A DNA stretch of 64,000 nt from Forsythia viridissima. Lineage: Eukaryota; Streptophyta; Magnoliopsida; Lamiales; Oleaceae. The notes under the pieces were generated by a model, which worked only from the letters and a program-made list of their open reading frames with translations, made no database searches and was not told where the DNA came from. Location: positions 28,333,477-28,397,476 of the forward strand of contig CM059045.1 in NCBI GenBank assembly GCA_030279155.1, written 5' to 3'. This document shows, one piece after another, positions 49,246-61,830 of this stretch (position 1 is the stretch's first letter; every line of letters begins with the position of its first letter). The position numbers and the translations under genes were made by a program.

Positions 49246-51411
49246 ATGAAATGTCAAATATCTCAACTTGAAAAACAGCTTACTGATCTCAAGTTTGAAG
49301 TTTTTATCATCAAAGCTTACTCTCCTTCTCTTAATAAAAGAAAGGAAAAAGCTAAAACCCCCTCATCTTATTGTTCTTCTTCCTCTTCTTCTGAAGATGA
49401 AAAGGCAATCCAAACCCCTTCTTTTCAAATAGGAACTCCTTTAGGTGAAGAACAATCAATGAATGTCATTAGTCAAATTCGTTTACAAAAATAGTACACT
49501 AATGCAACAATAATAATTAATAAAGAATTCAAAATTAAAACTAGAGTCCTTTTAGACTCAGATGTAGATCAAAATTGTATTAGAGAAGGTCTCGTCCCTA
49601 TCAAATATTTTGAGAAAACCACTGAAAACTTTTATGGTGCTAGTGGTAGAAGCCTTAATATCAACTACAAACTAACAAAAGCTCATGTTTGTAATGGGAA
49701 CGTTTGTTTCAAAAGTAGTTTCTACCTGATCAAAGATCTTGACCAAGATGTCATTCTTGGTATTCCCTTTCTTGTTCAATTATATCCGATTTATGTTACC
49801 AAAAAAGGATTGAAATCCAAATATCTCGATCAAAAGATATTCTTTGAATTCACCAATCCTCCTTCAATAAGAGATATAAATCTTATCAAAGAACATTCAA
49901 TTACAAAAATCATTAATAATATTAATCTCAAAAAACAGCACATTAAATATCTAAAAGAAGATATTAAATTTTCAAGGGTGGTAGAACAATTAGAAAACTA
50001 GCAAATAAAAGATCAAATTGCTAAAATTGACAAAGTCATTAGGACAGAAGTTTGTTCCACCATTCCTAATGCCTTTTGGAATAGGAAGAAACATATTGTT
50101 ACTCTCTCCTATATCCTCGATTTTAGTGAAAAACAAATACCAACAAAAGCAAGACCAATTCAAATGAACAAAGAACTCTTAGATGTCTGCACAAAAGAAA
50201 TCAAAAATTTCCTTGAAAAAGGTTTAATTAGGCCTAGCAAGTCCCTTTGGAGTTGCGCTGCCATCTATGTTAATAATCACGGAGAATTTGAGAGAGGTAC
50301 CCCTAGACTTGTTATCAATTATAAACCTCTTAACCAAGTTCTTCAATGGATTAGGTATCCAATGCCACAAAAGAAATAACTTCTTAATCGTCTCCTCAAT
50401 GCAGTTATTTTCTCAAAATTTGATCTTAAGTCAGGATTCTGGCAAATACAAATTGACGAAAAGGATAAGTATAAGACATCTTTCAATGTCCCTTTCGAAC
50501 AATAAGAATGGAATGTTATGCCATTCAATCTCAAAAACGCTCTTTCTGAATTCCGAAAAATTATGAACGATATTTTTAATCCTTATCAAAACTTTTCGAT
50601 AGTCTACATAGATGATGTCCTTATCTATTCTAATAGCATAGAACAACATCTAAAGCATCTGCAAATTTTCCTTTCAATTGCTAGAAAGAGTGGTCTAGCT
50701 GTGTCAGAAAAGAAAATTGTACTTTGTCATACTAAGATTAAGTTCTTAGGCCATGAGATTTTTAGAGGAATAGTCACCCCCATAAGACGAAGTCTTGAAT
50801 TCGCCTCTGAATTTCTTGACCAAATTCTCGACAAAACCAGTCTCCAAAGGTTTTTAGGATGTGTCAATTACATTTCTGACTTCATTCCAAATATTAGACA
50901 GATCTGTGAACTGTTTTACCAAAGGCTCCGAAAATCTCCTCCATCATGGTCAGACAAACATACCGAAGCAGTCAAGCTTGTCAAACAGAGTGTCAAATCT
51001 CTTCTCTGCCTTAATATTGTTAACCCAAAAGCCTCTCTTATTGTTGAAATCGACACCTCATATATCAATTACAGAGGAATTCAGAAACAATCAGTTGTCC
51101 ATCAAAAGGAACAACTTGTTCGCTTTCATTCAGGCATTTGGCTCGAGCCACAAAAGAACTATTCAACCTTCAAAAAGGAGTACCTTTCAACTGGTTTATG
51201 TATTTCAAAATTTCAAGATGATTTAATTAATAAAACTTTTCTTGTTAGAATAGATTGCAAAGCTTTAAAAGATGTTTTAAAAAAATATGCTAAAAATCTT
51301 GTTTCAAAACAAATTTTTGCCAGATGGCAAGATATTCTTTCTTGTTTCGATTTTTCAATTGAGTTTATCAAAGGTGAGAATAATTCACTGCCAGATTTCT
51401 TAACTCAATAA
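49246..51411 (+). pseudogene. Endogenous caulimovirid protease - reverse transcriptase - RNase H region, right copy, broken
   Basis: The protease region (49246-49800) has the catalytic motif altered to DSDVDQN, so the Gly of DSG is lost. Reverse transcriptase blocks run from about 49972 to 50790, with YIDD near 50605-50620. In-frame stops lie at 50377-50379 and 50503-50505, both absent from the left copy. RNase H runs on to 51411 in the same frame as the last RT block (297 codons), with the first Asp site changed to EIDTS. It is non-functional. Confidence 0.85.
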
Positions 51412-51418
51412 TTCTTGC

Positions 51419-52733
51419 ATGAGAAAAATGTCAAAGAAACCAGTCATCAGCAGCAAGGGAAGAACCCCTGAGGAATATCTCCTCGAAAGTTCTAGTTCAA
51501 AATCAAATACTCAAACGATATCTTCATCTCAAAAGTCCAAAGACGCCTCGGTTTCTTCGAATCCTTTCACAGTTCTTGGAACTCTTCCTTCACAAACAAA
51601 AATTCTTGCAAATTATAAAAATGCCCTTAAACCTGATATCGTTCTAGGATCAGGCAAACTCCCAGAAATTAACAATAAAAAATTTCAATATTTTTCTAAG
51701 GTAACAATTCTTCATGTCGCCGAGTTCAAAGACGAATGAGCAAAATACCCTTCTCTTGACGACTGCCTTTCAAGAATTTTCCCTCTTTTCCTCAAAGATG
51801 ACGACCCTTTCAATTTTGTTGATCGAAAATACCAAGTTTTAAATGAGTTTTTCTTCATACCTCGGACCATCCACCAATCAAGAATGTGGTATGAGTCTAT
51901 TCTCAAAGTTACAAAATCTGTGATTATTTCTTATACAGACAATAAACCAAACACTCACTGGGTTGATTTCTCAAATATCAAGATCCTTAGGGTTCTAACT
52001 CTTTCTGATTGGAATCAAGAACCCAAGGAACCAAAAATATTTTCCCTCAAGAATGGTCAAAAATCTTCTTTCTCTTACCGAGATTACTTGAAGGCCTGGT
52101 ATAATGTCATTTACTTTCGGCCCTCAAGTCATTCCTGGTTCATTCTCTTTGATCAAAACTATCCAAAAGTCTTTCTAAAATGGTTTCAATCATGGTGGCT
52201 CCACTTTGGAGCCAGTGAAGAAATCCTTCCAAGTCGTATTTCTGAAGGATTTAATCTTTTCAAAAATAAAGGTCTTAACGTCACCCCACATGAAGACCTT
52301 CTTTTCCAATAGTGCAGGACATTCAAAGTGGCGTGGATTTTTTGTTGGGATTTTCAAATTTACCCAACATCTGTTGATGCCTTCTCTTACAAATGAATTG
52401 TCTGGTGTTGTAAAATCAAATGGTGGGAAAAGTTCAATGATTCAAATGCTTGTTCAAAAGCAGTCCAGTCTTGGATTGACCAACAGAACAAAGCTAAGGC
52501 ATGATCTTGTACTTCTCAAAATGACTTCCTTACCGGAAAAATAAAAAATCATGGCTCAGCTTGCTCAATGTTCCGATCCAGAATTATTTGCAATTTTAGC
52601 TCATAAAGCTTATTCAATGGCAAAAGCTGAATCAAGTAATGGATCTATCGCTGCATCTGAAGTAGGGTCAGACCCTGATTTCAAACAAGACAATGAGGAC
52701 GACTGCCTCGAAGTAGATTTCTTTGAAATATAA
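51419..52733 (+). pseudogene. Endogenous caulimovirid 3' ORF, right copy, broken
   Basis: Blocks at 51419-51739, 51884-52312 and 52551-52733 match the left-copy ORF in order. The middle block keeps the WFQSWWLHFG region intact. A stop near 51738 and a frame change after 52312 break it. The function is unknown. Confidence 0.6.
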
Positions 52734-52789
52734 CATTATCCCTTTATTATTACTCTGCAGAAATGTAGAGAAAAACTGAGGATCTGGTT

Positions 52790-53140
52790 TGATTTCAAAG
52801 ATCTCTATGTTTCTCAATCATGATCAAAGGCGTCAATCATCTTTCCAAAAAGCAAATAGTGACAGCAATAAGCAACAGTGTACAAACTTTTCAAAAGCAA
52901 ATAGTAACAGCAATCAGCAACAGTGTTTTGGCCGACAGCTTTTCAAAAGTGACACAGTAATATGCAATTATTAGTCTATCTTTTCAAAAAGCAAAGATTC
53001 CTTTTCCAAGGATCCAAAGCTCATGAAATCTATATAAGGAGATGTATTCTTTCTGTTTAGGCAGAGCGTTTTCAATTATATTTTCAAGAAGTGTATTTTC
53101 ATAAAGCTTTCATATTATCTTGTAAGTATGAAAAGTCTTT
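52790..53140 (+). promoter_or_regulatory. Pararetrovirus promoter and leader, right copy
   Basis: The TATA box TATATAAGGA is at 53031-53040, preceded by a two-copy direct repeat of about 45 bp (52843-52930) built on AAAAGCAAATAGT and CAGCAACAGTG. The sequence after the box matches the left arm to about 53497, as expected for a leader. No initiator-tRNA primer site was found; it was probably lost with the leader's end. Confidence 0.6.
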
Positions 53141-53488
53141 AAATGTATTTCTCAATACTTGTTTCAAGTTGCATTATCAATTATCTTTGTATGGATGTTT
53201 CAAGTCTCATTTCTTGTCCAATTGAATATTTTTACAATTATGTTTCTCAAATCAATGATCTTGATTTCTTAGATCGTTTATCATTTTTTATTTTTACTCC
53301 AGCACTCCAAAATCATTATCCTTGCGTTCAAAACAGATCTCTCAAAAGTACCATCATAAACAATCGAATGGATTATCTTCGTTGCCAACATTTTTTATCT
53401 CATTTCCCCGATTCAATGTTCCCAAACAAAGCAAAATTTTAAGATGTGTGATCCTCTACTTCAAATTACCCATGCATCCTTGTCCAAA

Positions 53489-53540
53489 TTATATATATCA
53501 AGTTTATAAGTTAAGATAAACGTGTAAAAAATACTTATCA
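53489..53540 (-). repeat. LTR end fragment next to the viral right border
   Basis: The sequence TATATATCAAGTTTATAAG through TACTTATCA matches 60308-60359, the end of the longer LTR-like repeat. Only about 52 bp are present, directly where viral homology stops. Confidence 0.55.
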
Positions 53541-54594
53541 AACAACCCATATTTAATTACTTGTTCGGCCTGAGTAAGATTATCTACTCAAACACACAAA
53601 TAGATAACTATAAAAAATTAATTCATTACATAGCTTGCTATATTTGCATCAGGTTTTAAAATTGCTCAAACAATTCATAAAATGTTTCTAACTAATGCTA
53701 CCAACTGCAATTTTTACTTAACTAATGCTCGATCGTTGTGTGTATATAGTCAATCCATTTTCCATAAGCATTTAGATTGGTTAAACCCTGACGCTTATGG
53801 TCAATTTTTTTCTCTCTCTCTTGAGATACACGCCCCTAAATTGGATATTGAATTTCTCACCTGAATTGTTAATCTTGCTCTCAAAATACTATTCTTTTTC
53901 TACACAAGTTTGGTTGGGTCTAATCAATAGAAGAAACTATCTAGATTTGTTATGATTCTCTATAGATTTCAGTATCTCAACCTTCAAATTTTCACTAGAC
54001 AAGTCAAATCCACTAAACATCTAAATTCTCAAATTTAGTGTACAGGGCTTAGTCAGGCTTGCAGTACATCTTTTGTTTCATGCACATGATTTTATCCCTA
54101 TTTAGAACTTGAATTCTTTTTTTTTTCTTTGGAATATTTATTCAGTGTCATAATTGGGATCTTTTATAGGATAACTTTCGCTCATGACGCCATGTCAATT
54201 TTTTCTCTTTTTACCATGACTAGTGCAATGCTTTTTTTTTTTTTTTTGAACGAGTAGTTGGGATCAAACCCCTAGCATTGGCCAATACCTAAATTCCATT
54301 TGGTAGCCAAAAATGCTCTACACACATATTAAATGTGCACGAAATCAATACCTATCTCAATAGCTCCCTACACCGTTTCAACCACCCCCAAACTATCATT
54401 TAAATTGGTTAAGTAATTGAGTTTTCAGTGTATGATATTGGTTTTAACAACCTACGTTCCCAATTCTATCAACTTGTTTTATCAATATAATCAACCAAAA
54501 ACAATGATCATGACTATCATGCTCAAGATTATCATAATCTCACATAGATAAACATAGTAACAAAGTAAACACAAATAACATTGCCTATAGTGAT

Positions 54595-54730
54595 AGCAAC
54601 GGGGTGAATTCGGATTGGATCAGCCTGATCCGTATCCATCCCGCAATAATTGTAAGAGATCTAAATTACGGATTAATCCGTCATTGATCGGAGATGACTG
54701 GATCCAGATTAGAGCACTGATCCGCAGACT
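54595..54730. other. hAT-like element end within tandem copy 1 (repeated at 56190-56325)
   Basis: TAGTGATAGCAACGGGGTG followed by a cluster of GGATCAGCCTGATCC and GGATTAATCCG motifs resembles the terminal and subterminal region of a plant hAT element. It probably belongs to the transposase fragment 500 bp away. No matching opposite end was found. Confidence 0.45.
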
Positions 54731-55149
54731 GAACCAAGAGAAACAAACTACATCAATTACATAATTAAACGTCAAAGACTCCAAAATGCATCAATCAATT
54801 AAGTGTAACACTCCAAAATGTACAAAAAATAAACAAATTATTTTTCATCTTCATAACTTCATGGAATCATGAACCAAAAGTGCCCATATTGAAACCAGAG
54901 ATGCCTTCATGTAAGAAGAAATTAAAAAATAAATGTTGCATTAAATATTTATCAAACTATTATGATTGACATCTTAATATAACGAAAAATAAACTTACCT
55001 CATCCTCCTCCTCAATTTTCTCACCACTAAACCTTGTGCAATGTCCACAATATGTCGAAGGTGATGAATTTTCTATTCAAATAATATTTAAATTAGCTAT
55101 AAAATAAATAATCAAAGCACATATAAAACAAAATATAAATTCAATATTT

Positions 55150-55410
55150 TCTTACTATGAATGTCGGCCCACAACCAATCTTAAGCACACATCAAAGCCT
55201 CCAATGTATTGGGATATAGCCTATTTCAGTGTGGACTCACGAATTGACCACATGTACTGAAAGCAGACTCATATGCCACAGTAGAAACGGAATGGCCAAC
55301 ACATCTTTTGCAACTTTGGACAAAATAGATCGGGAATTTTTTGCTCCACTCGGAGCGGGTATCCATCGGGTTTGGGGCATATTGGATATTTTTATCTTCC
55401 CTAATCACCT
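55150..55410 (-). pseudogene. hAT transposase C-terminal (dimerisation) fragment, copy 1
   Basis: The minus strand reads KVAKDVLAIPVSTVAYESAF then STCGQFVSPH across one frame change, then EALMCA-stop-DWLWADIHSK. This matches the C-terminal dimerisation domain of plant Ac/hAT transposases and RICESLEEPER-type proteins. Only this end of the gene is present, with stops. The rest of the transposase was not found. Confidence 0.7.
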
Positions 55411-56746
55411 AGTCACAATTTATAAATCAGAAGCAGTTCTAAATAAACATCATCATTAGCCAGCAAGACTATCCAATTAACACACAAGTAACAAGAAAAA
55501 ATTTATCTTCCCTAATCACCTAATCAATAGAAGAAACTATCTAGATTTGTTATGATTCTCTATAGATTTCAGTATCTCAACCTTCAAATTTTCACTAGAC
55601 AAGTCAAATCCACTAAACATCTAAATTCTCAAATTTAGTGTACAGGGCTTAGTCAGGCTTACAGTACATCTTTTGTTTCATGCACATGATTTTATCCCTA
55701 TTTAGAACTTGAATTCTTTTTTTTCTTTGGAATATTTATTCAGTGTCATAATTGGGATCTTTTATAGGATAACTTTCGCTCATGACGCCATGTCAATTTT
55801 TTTCTCTTTTTACCATGACTAGTGCAATGCTTTTTTTTTTTTTGAACGAGTAGTTGGGATCAAACCCCTAGCATTGGCCAATACCTAAATTCCATTTGGT
55901 AGCCAAAAATGCTCTACACACATATTAAATGTGCACGAAATCAATACCTATCTCAATAGCTCCCTACACCGTTTCAACCACCCCCAAACTATCATTTAAA
56001 TTGGTTAAGTAATTGAGTTTTCAGTGTATGATATTGGTTTTAACAACCTACGTCCCCAATTCTATCAACTTGTTTTATCAATATAATCAACCAAAAACAA
56101 TGATCATGACTATCATGCTCAAGATTATCATAATCTCACATAGATAAACATAGTAACAAAGTAAACACAAATAACATTGCCTATAGTGATAGCAACGGGG
56201 TGAATTCGGATTGGATCAGCCTGATCCGTATCCATCCCGCAATAATTGTAAGAGATCTAAATTACGGATTAATCCGTCATTGATCGGAGATGACTGGATC
56301 CAGATTAGAGCACTGATCCGCAGACTGAACCAAGAGAAACAAACTACATCAATTACATAATTAAACGTCAAAGACTCCAAAATGCATCAATCAATTAAGT
56401 GTAACACTCCAAAATGTACAAAAAAATAAACAAATTATTTTTCATCTTCATAACTTCATGGAATCATGAACCAAAAGTGCCCATATTGGAACCAGAGATG
56501 CCTTCATGTAAGAAGAAATTAAAAAATAAATGTTGCATTAAATATTTATCAAACTATTATGATTGACATCTTAATATAACGAAAAATAAACTTACCTCAT
56601 CCTCCTCCTCAATTTTCTCACCACTAAACCTTGTGCAATGTCCACAATATGTCGAAGGTGATGAATTTTCTATTCAAATAATATTTAAATTAGTTATAAA
56701 ATAAATAATCAAAGCACATATAAAACAAAATATAAATTCAATATTT

Positions 56747-57007
56747 TCTTACTATGAATGTCGGCCCACAACCAATCTTAAGCACACATCAAAGCCTCCA
56801 ATGTATTGGGATATAGCCTATTTCAGTGTGGACTCACGAATTGACCACATGTACTGAAAGCAGACTCATATGCCACAGTAGAAATGGAATGGCCAACACA
56901 TCTTTTGCAACTTTGGACAAAATAGATCGGGAATTTTTTGCTCCACTCGGAGCGGGTATCCATCGGGTTTGGGGCATATTGGATATTTTTATCTTCCCTA
57001 ATCACCT
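56747..57007 (-). pseudogene. hAT transposase C-terminal fragment, copy 2
   Basis: A second copy of the 55150-55410 fragment, offset by 1,597 bp, with one visible amino-acid change (SVSTV to SISTV in the open frame). It arose by the tandem duplication, not by a separate insertion. Confidence 0.7.
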
Positions 57008-57499
57008 AGTCACAATTTATAAATCAGAAGCAGTTCTAAATAAACATCATCATTAGCCAGTAAGACTATCCAATTAACACACAAGTAACAAGAAAATATT
57101 TTTGATTTTTTTATGTCTGTTGAAAAAAATAAAGACAAACTTCAAATATCTTGCAACCTAACAGACTCGATAACAAATAACATCTACATCATACAAAATT
57201 AACTAAGTTACCAACTACATCCCCAAACTTAAAGTACGCAGTGTCATCAATGTGAGCAAATAAAATAAAAGAAAATAGTTTACTAGACTCTCCATGGAGT
57301 AAAAGTGCAATCTGGCTGTCATCTACTTAGTATTCATTGATAGGTAGTGGTGGGAACTGTGACTAATTGAGATGCCCGAAAAGTACCAACAAATCTTCAT
57401 GTTCGCAATGTTGTTGCTTATCCATGACACATTATGTGGCTATGATCTCACAACATCCTTTCCACAGCTGTCGAATCTCACTGGTGTGCCCTATAAAAT

Positions 57500-58490
57500 C
57501 ATATGCATGGACTCCAACACTGGCCAGAAGTTGACACTACATCTACGTTGGATCTACAAGGGCAAAATTGGAGCCTCCATTTCAACCGTTGCCTGACCAT
57601 GGACCGAGGCGCCACCATCTTCTTTATCTTCATCTTCATCTTCATCTTCCTTTGTCACAGCCTTTGCTTCATTCATGTGCCTCCATACATGTTCTATTGA
57701 CTGTCACATGGTCTTAAGGTGAAGAATAGGCATTTTCATCTTGTCGATCTCCGATTGGCTCATTGGAACCTTAGATCTCTTGTAAAGAGCCGAGACAAGG
57801 CTAATGAAAATGAGCTTCGATCGGCCTCTCGGGTGCAATGCCACTTCCTTGATCAAAATTTAAATCATGACCCGTGGTAAGCCTATACAACACTGTCATC
57901 CTAGCCATGTAGATGTTGGTTTGGTGTGACGTGAGGGTGTTATTGTACGAAAAAAAAGTTATGTAGTAGGCACAACTCATTATTCATGTCTCCATGATGC
58001 ACTAAATTGTTCATTGGCCATGATTTTGAATTATCTACAAGATAGATAGCTATAGCCACTTCATTCTATTCGTAATTTCTGGTTTGTCGAACCCTTCTTC
58101 CACTCCAAAGAATTGTCAGATAATGTCAGTACTAAAACGATTCCACACCCATCGGACATAGGTCTCATAAGCATGCTCGCTTTCTTCATTAGTGATGTGT
58201 GTATTGAAATTTACCATGAATTCCTTAACCACCGGAGTGTGAACCTTGTGGGGTGTTGCACAAAGCTTGGTCAACCCCTTCTCCCGTACAATCGCCTCCT
58301 AAACTTGCCAAGTCAACCTCTCTCTTAGGATGAAGAGTCCAATTATTGAAGGTGTCACCTCGTTGCTCAAACTCCTCGAAAGATAAGTCTCGTACGTTGG
58401 TGGCTTAGGACAAGCCGTGTTACTCGCATTAGAATTTGTGGCAACTTTTTTTCCCTTCTAGGATATGGTAGGTCTTGTTCGTGTAGGCAT
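57500..58490 (-). pseudogene. LTR retroelement 'putative plant transposon protein' fragment
   Basis: On the minus strand a broken frame reads KLCATPHKVHTPVVKEFMVN, then ETYVRWVWNRFSTDII, then further on ARMTVLYRLTTGHDLNFDQG, ending in an acidic repeat of GATGAA codons near 57640. This layout is like the domain annotated as putative plant transposon protein in Ty3/gypsy-type elements. Many stops make it non-coding. Its function is not known even in intact elements. Confidence 0.55.
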
Positions 58491-58769
58491 GGTGTGGCTT
58501 TGGAGATCCTACAAGGCATAAACCAAACAATAGATATCAATATGGGAGGTGCATTATCAAAATAATAGTTTTAGGTGTCGTGAGAATGTGTTGTGCAATT
58601 TGACCTATGTGCCTAGTGTCATGCGTGAAAACCCCCTATTTGTGAGGTGCAATTGACTTGAAAATTATCCCCAAACTTAGTGTAACCATATCCCAAAACA
58701 TAATAGAGAGTTAAGCTAGAAATTGTGGTTGAGGACTTTTATCAAAAACCTTGAAGGCGCGCAAAAACT

Positions 58770-60359
58770 TGTTGGTGTAAAATCACAAGTGTACGGTGTC
58801 AATTAAATAAGTGGTAAGGTGGACAAAAAGAGTTCAGATTATCGTCACACAAAGACTATTTCATTCAAATATCGATACCTCTTATTAGAAGAAGACAAAA
58901 TTTATGGCAAAGTTTTGAATTAACTACGATTAACTAAAAAATGAAAAGCAATTAAACGATCAAATATGATGGTTAAAATATCGGAACAAACAATTTTACC
59001 ATAGTTATCACATTTAATCGCCTCTCTAATTCAATTTCTAATATTGTATTCAATAGAATTTACTAATTAAATCATATTACCTCTCTCGAGTCCAAATTAA
59101 TTCAATTTAGTTAAGTCAACTTACTATATCTCTATGTGAATTTGAATACGCGTTAATTAAATACATTTAGCCACATAAGAATTCAATTATAGACTGCAAC
59201 AATAGCAAAAGTGAAAAAATAACAAATTAGATATCAAGTAATTCCAGCATTAAACAAACAAATAAAATCAATACATGAATCAATCCATTGATCAAAACTT
59301 GATAATTGAAATTAAATATTCTAATCTAGGCTACATCGTTTTTCCAACTTATTATTTAGCTACTCATCTTAAAAGAATAGGAACACAATAAAGTAATAGA
59401 ATACATAATCGGGCTTAAAGAAACAACGAGAAACATATGAACGTCTTGCACCAAAAATTTGTCTTCTTCCACCAAAATCTTGAAAAACTCCGGCTTTTGT
59501 TCTCTATTCTCAGTTATATTGTTCTCTCTATTTGCCTCTTTTGTCTCCCCTATTCGACCTAGATTGTATCTTTATATAGTGTTTAATTCACCTTGAAACT
59601 TACGTACAAAAAAAGACAAAAGTACCCCCAACTTTCAAGGAAAAAAATCACAACTTTTCCCAGAGGGCCTCAGTTTGCAAACCACGACCAAAGTTGTGAC
59701 ATACAACAAGTTAGAAAGTAGCCACGATTTACATTCCGCGGCTAGACTGCGGTTAACAGAAATATAATTGTGCGGTTTCTGGGAATTTAAAACCCGATTT
59801 CCTCCATAAATTCTCCGATCCAAATGGCAGAGAAGTTTCCATATTTATATCTTTTCTTGTTGGATGGGCGACCGTCCGTTAAACTACCAAAAAAGGGTAG
59901 TTTTTCCTCAATTTGCAATTTGGTCTCCAAACTTTTACCGCTGTATGATTTGGTCCCTACTTCGAGTTTTTCATACGTGTTTGGTCATTTTTGCTCCCGA
60001 ACTTCAATTTGGTCCCTGAATCTCCATACTCATCCACAATTGGTCATCTTCAAGTTTCTAAAGTGTGCAAATCAATCTCCAAACTTTTTGTAAATTAAAT
60101 TGCACTCCTAAAACTTGTGAATTTCCTCCAATGGTTCTCTTAATACTTCATATCACTCCCATGCAATTATGTTACTTGTCAAATGCTTCATGCTAATTCC
60201 AATTAAGCTTGAATGTTCCATTTTTTGCTCCAATTACCTCCAATTTTGTGTTTTTACTTGTGATGTCAACATTTACACTAAATTAAATAGAAATTCGCTC
60301 AATTTGCAAATATATATCAAGTTTGTAAGCTAGAATAAACATGTAAAATACACTTATCA
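58770..60359 (-). repeat. LTR-like repeat, longer copy
   Basis: On the minus strand it starts TGATAAGTGTATTTTACATG and ends TTTTACACCAACA, so it has TG...CA ends over 1,590 bp. The first 1.2 kb (plus-strand order) is shared with 24018-25083, and the last 52 bp with 53489-53540. It adjoins the transposon-protein fragment to its left, on the side expected for a 5' LTR on the minus strand. No target duplication or primer site was confirmed, so it may be a rearranged remnant. Confidence 0.6.
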
Positions 60360-60531
60360 CCTTCATTGTATATTCCATTGTCTTCATTATAGCTCCACAT
60401 CTAGCACAAATAGGATCTCGTGTCATATTTATATGAAATCTAGCCACGTCAATCAATACTTTTCCATGCAAACATAACCAAATTAAATGAATTATTTTGA
60501 TGGGAAATTTAGATTCCAAATCTATTCCCAT
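60360..60531 (-). pseudogene. LINE reverse-transcriptase zinc-binding fragment
   Basis: A minus-strand frame contains FPIKIIHLIWLCLHGKVLID then ARFHINMTRDPICARCGAIM, the zf-RVT pattern found at the C-terminus of plant LINE reverse transcriptases (K...WLxxHGxxxT...R...PxCxRCG). Only about 57 residues match, and no RT domain lies upstream. It begins right at the edge of the LTR-like repeat. Confidence 0.65.
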
Positions 60532-61830
60532 TTTCTTGTTTGATTTTCAATTTTTCTTTCGTTTAATTTTCCACGCCAATAGTTGCAATTTGCAAATGGA
60601 GATAAAGATAGTTAATAAATTATACCATGGTAAGGAATGGAAGTAGGGTCGGTTACCGCAAAAATCGGAACATGTGGTTTTTTTCCTTCTTAGCCATGGT
60701 GCCAACATGTTATATCTATTCATTCTTGTCAATGTAACATTATTGATTTCAAAGTTTAGTCAACATATGAATATTCAAAGAGTACAAATATTAGATAATA
60801 TGGTCACTACATACGAGAGTTATATCTATTCACTCTTGTGTTCGATAGGTGAAAGAAAAAATAAATTAAGCTAAAACGTGAAGTAAAAGTAAAATAAGAG
60901 AACTTCACGTGTCTCTATATTTACACTTTTAGGTTTGTTACTTTTTTGTAGTGTAGAAACTCACTTTAGATAAAAGTTGTATATGGAATCGTAGTGCCTA
61001 ATGTTATACTTCAAACATAAATCTTTAATTATATTTACATAATTAAAGAATCCAAGATGATCATATAAAATTATCAAGAGTAGGTGCTGAAGAAGAATAT
61101 ATGAATCCATTGTATTGAAATTAAGAGGGTTAGGATCTTCCACATCCAAATTTCTTTAGTGCTCGACGGGATCTCACTCCAAGACGGAGATAGAGGAGAA
61201 AATCTAAGTTAATTGATTGATTTTACTTTGGAGACCTAATCATATAATACTCCTTATATACTAGTTAATTAAGTTCCCATGAACCCTAATTAGATTATAT
61301 TTCTACACATTACAAAGCACATACCAATAAATATAATATTTCTAGAATTCAATCAATGTATCACTTATATTGCCCTATTAAATCAAGTAGCCCATAACAT
61401 AATTGTATTTTAAATATATAGCCCACATAAGAAATAAAATCCAACACTTAATTCTCCATTTTAGATCATTTGAGTGAAACTTAGATACAACTCTAGGCGT
61501 AATTATCACGTGTTTAAGTTTTATTAAGAAAATGAACTCGATTAATTAAAATTTACTAAAAATATTGAGCCACTCGATTATTTTATTCGATATTTTGTGC
61601 CTTTTTAGTTGAATTATATAAAACACAATTTTGAACAATCTTCATCCAATTTTTTAAACCATACATATTTGAATTAAAAATTATTTTACAATGTATCACG
61701 TGCGACACACGTGTTACATACCACTGATACGAGTGATTAAAAGTAGTCAGTGACATTTCAACATAGCCATGGCTTTGTAGTTTGTCATGCCGCTGTTACT
61801 AGTTCGTGATATTCAAACATCAATTGGTTA
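60532..61830. other. Spacer without recognised genes
   Basis: AT-rich DNA. There is a direct repeat of GTTATATCTATTCA near 60708 and 60820. The stretch near 61130-61260 (CTCGACGGGATCTCACTCC) is more balanced in composition and may be leftover gene sequence. No feature can be supported. Confidence 0.4.

Larger units (their letters stand above)
39840..53497. repeat. 13.7-kb inverted repeat: two head-to-head endogenous caulimovirid copies
   Basis: The left arm (about 39840-46345) is the reverse complement of the right arm (about 46985-53497) along its whole length, through coding regions, promoter and leader. By eye roughly nine of ten residues agree, so the copies have diverged and are not an assembly echo of one molecule. 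The 640-bp spacer (46346-46984) belongs to the left copy and carries its movement-protein fragment. The right arm starts abruptly at about 46985, inside the region matching 46345. Gene content (movement protein, zinc-knuckle coat protein, protease, reverse transcriptase, RNase H, a further ORF) fits Caulimoviridae; florendovirus-like is my best guess, not settled. Confidence 0.85.
53921..57097. repeat. 1.6-kb tandem duplication, near-identical copies
   Basis: Copy 1 is 53921-55500 and copy 2 is 55521-57097. They differ by about a dozen single bases and small poly-T length changes, so the duplication is recent. Each copy ends ACACAAGTAACAAGAAAA. About 20 bp between them (TTATCTTCCCTAATCACCTA) repeats sequence present inside each copy near 55391 and 56989, like filler copied at the break. 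Each copy contains hAT-related sequence. Confidence 0.9.

Noticed and set aside
39840..53497. Ty3/gypsy retrotransposon pair
   Set aside because: There is no integrase and no LTR, and a movement-protein fragment and a TATATAAGG promoter region are present, which fits Caulimoviridae.
39840..53497. Assembly artefact duplicating one viral copy
   Set aside because: The arms differ at many positions and have different stop codons, and only one has the movement-protein spacer; still worth a long-read check.
58770..58790. tRNA primer-binding site next to the LTR-like repeat
   Set aside because: The sequence after the LTR edge (minus strand AGTTTTTGCGCGCC) does not begin with TGG and matches no tRNA end that I know.
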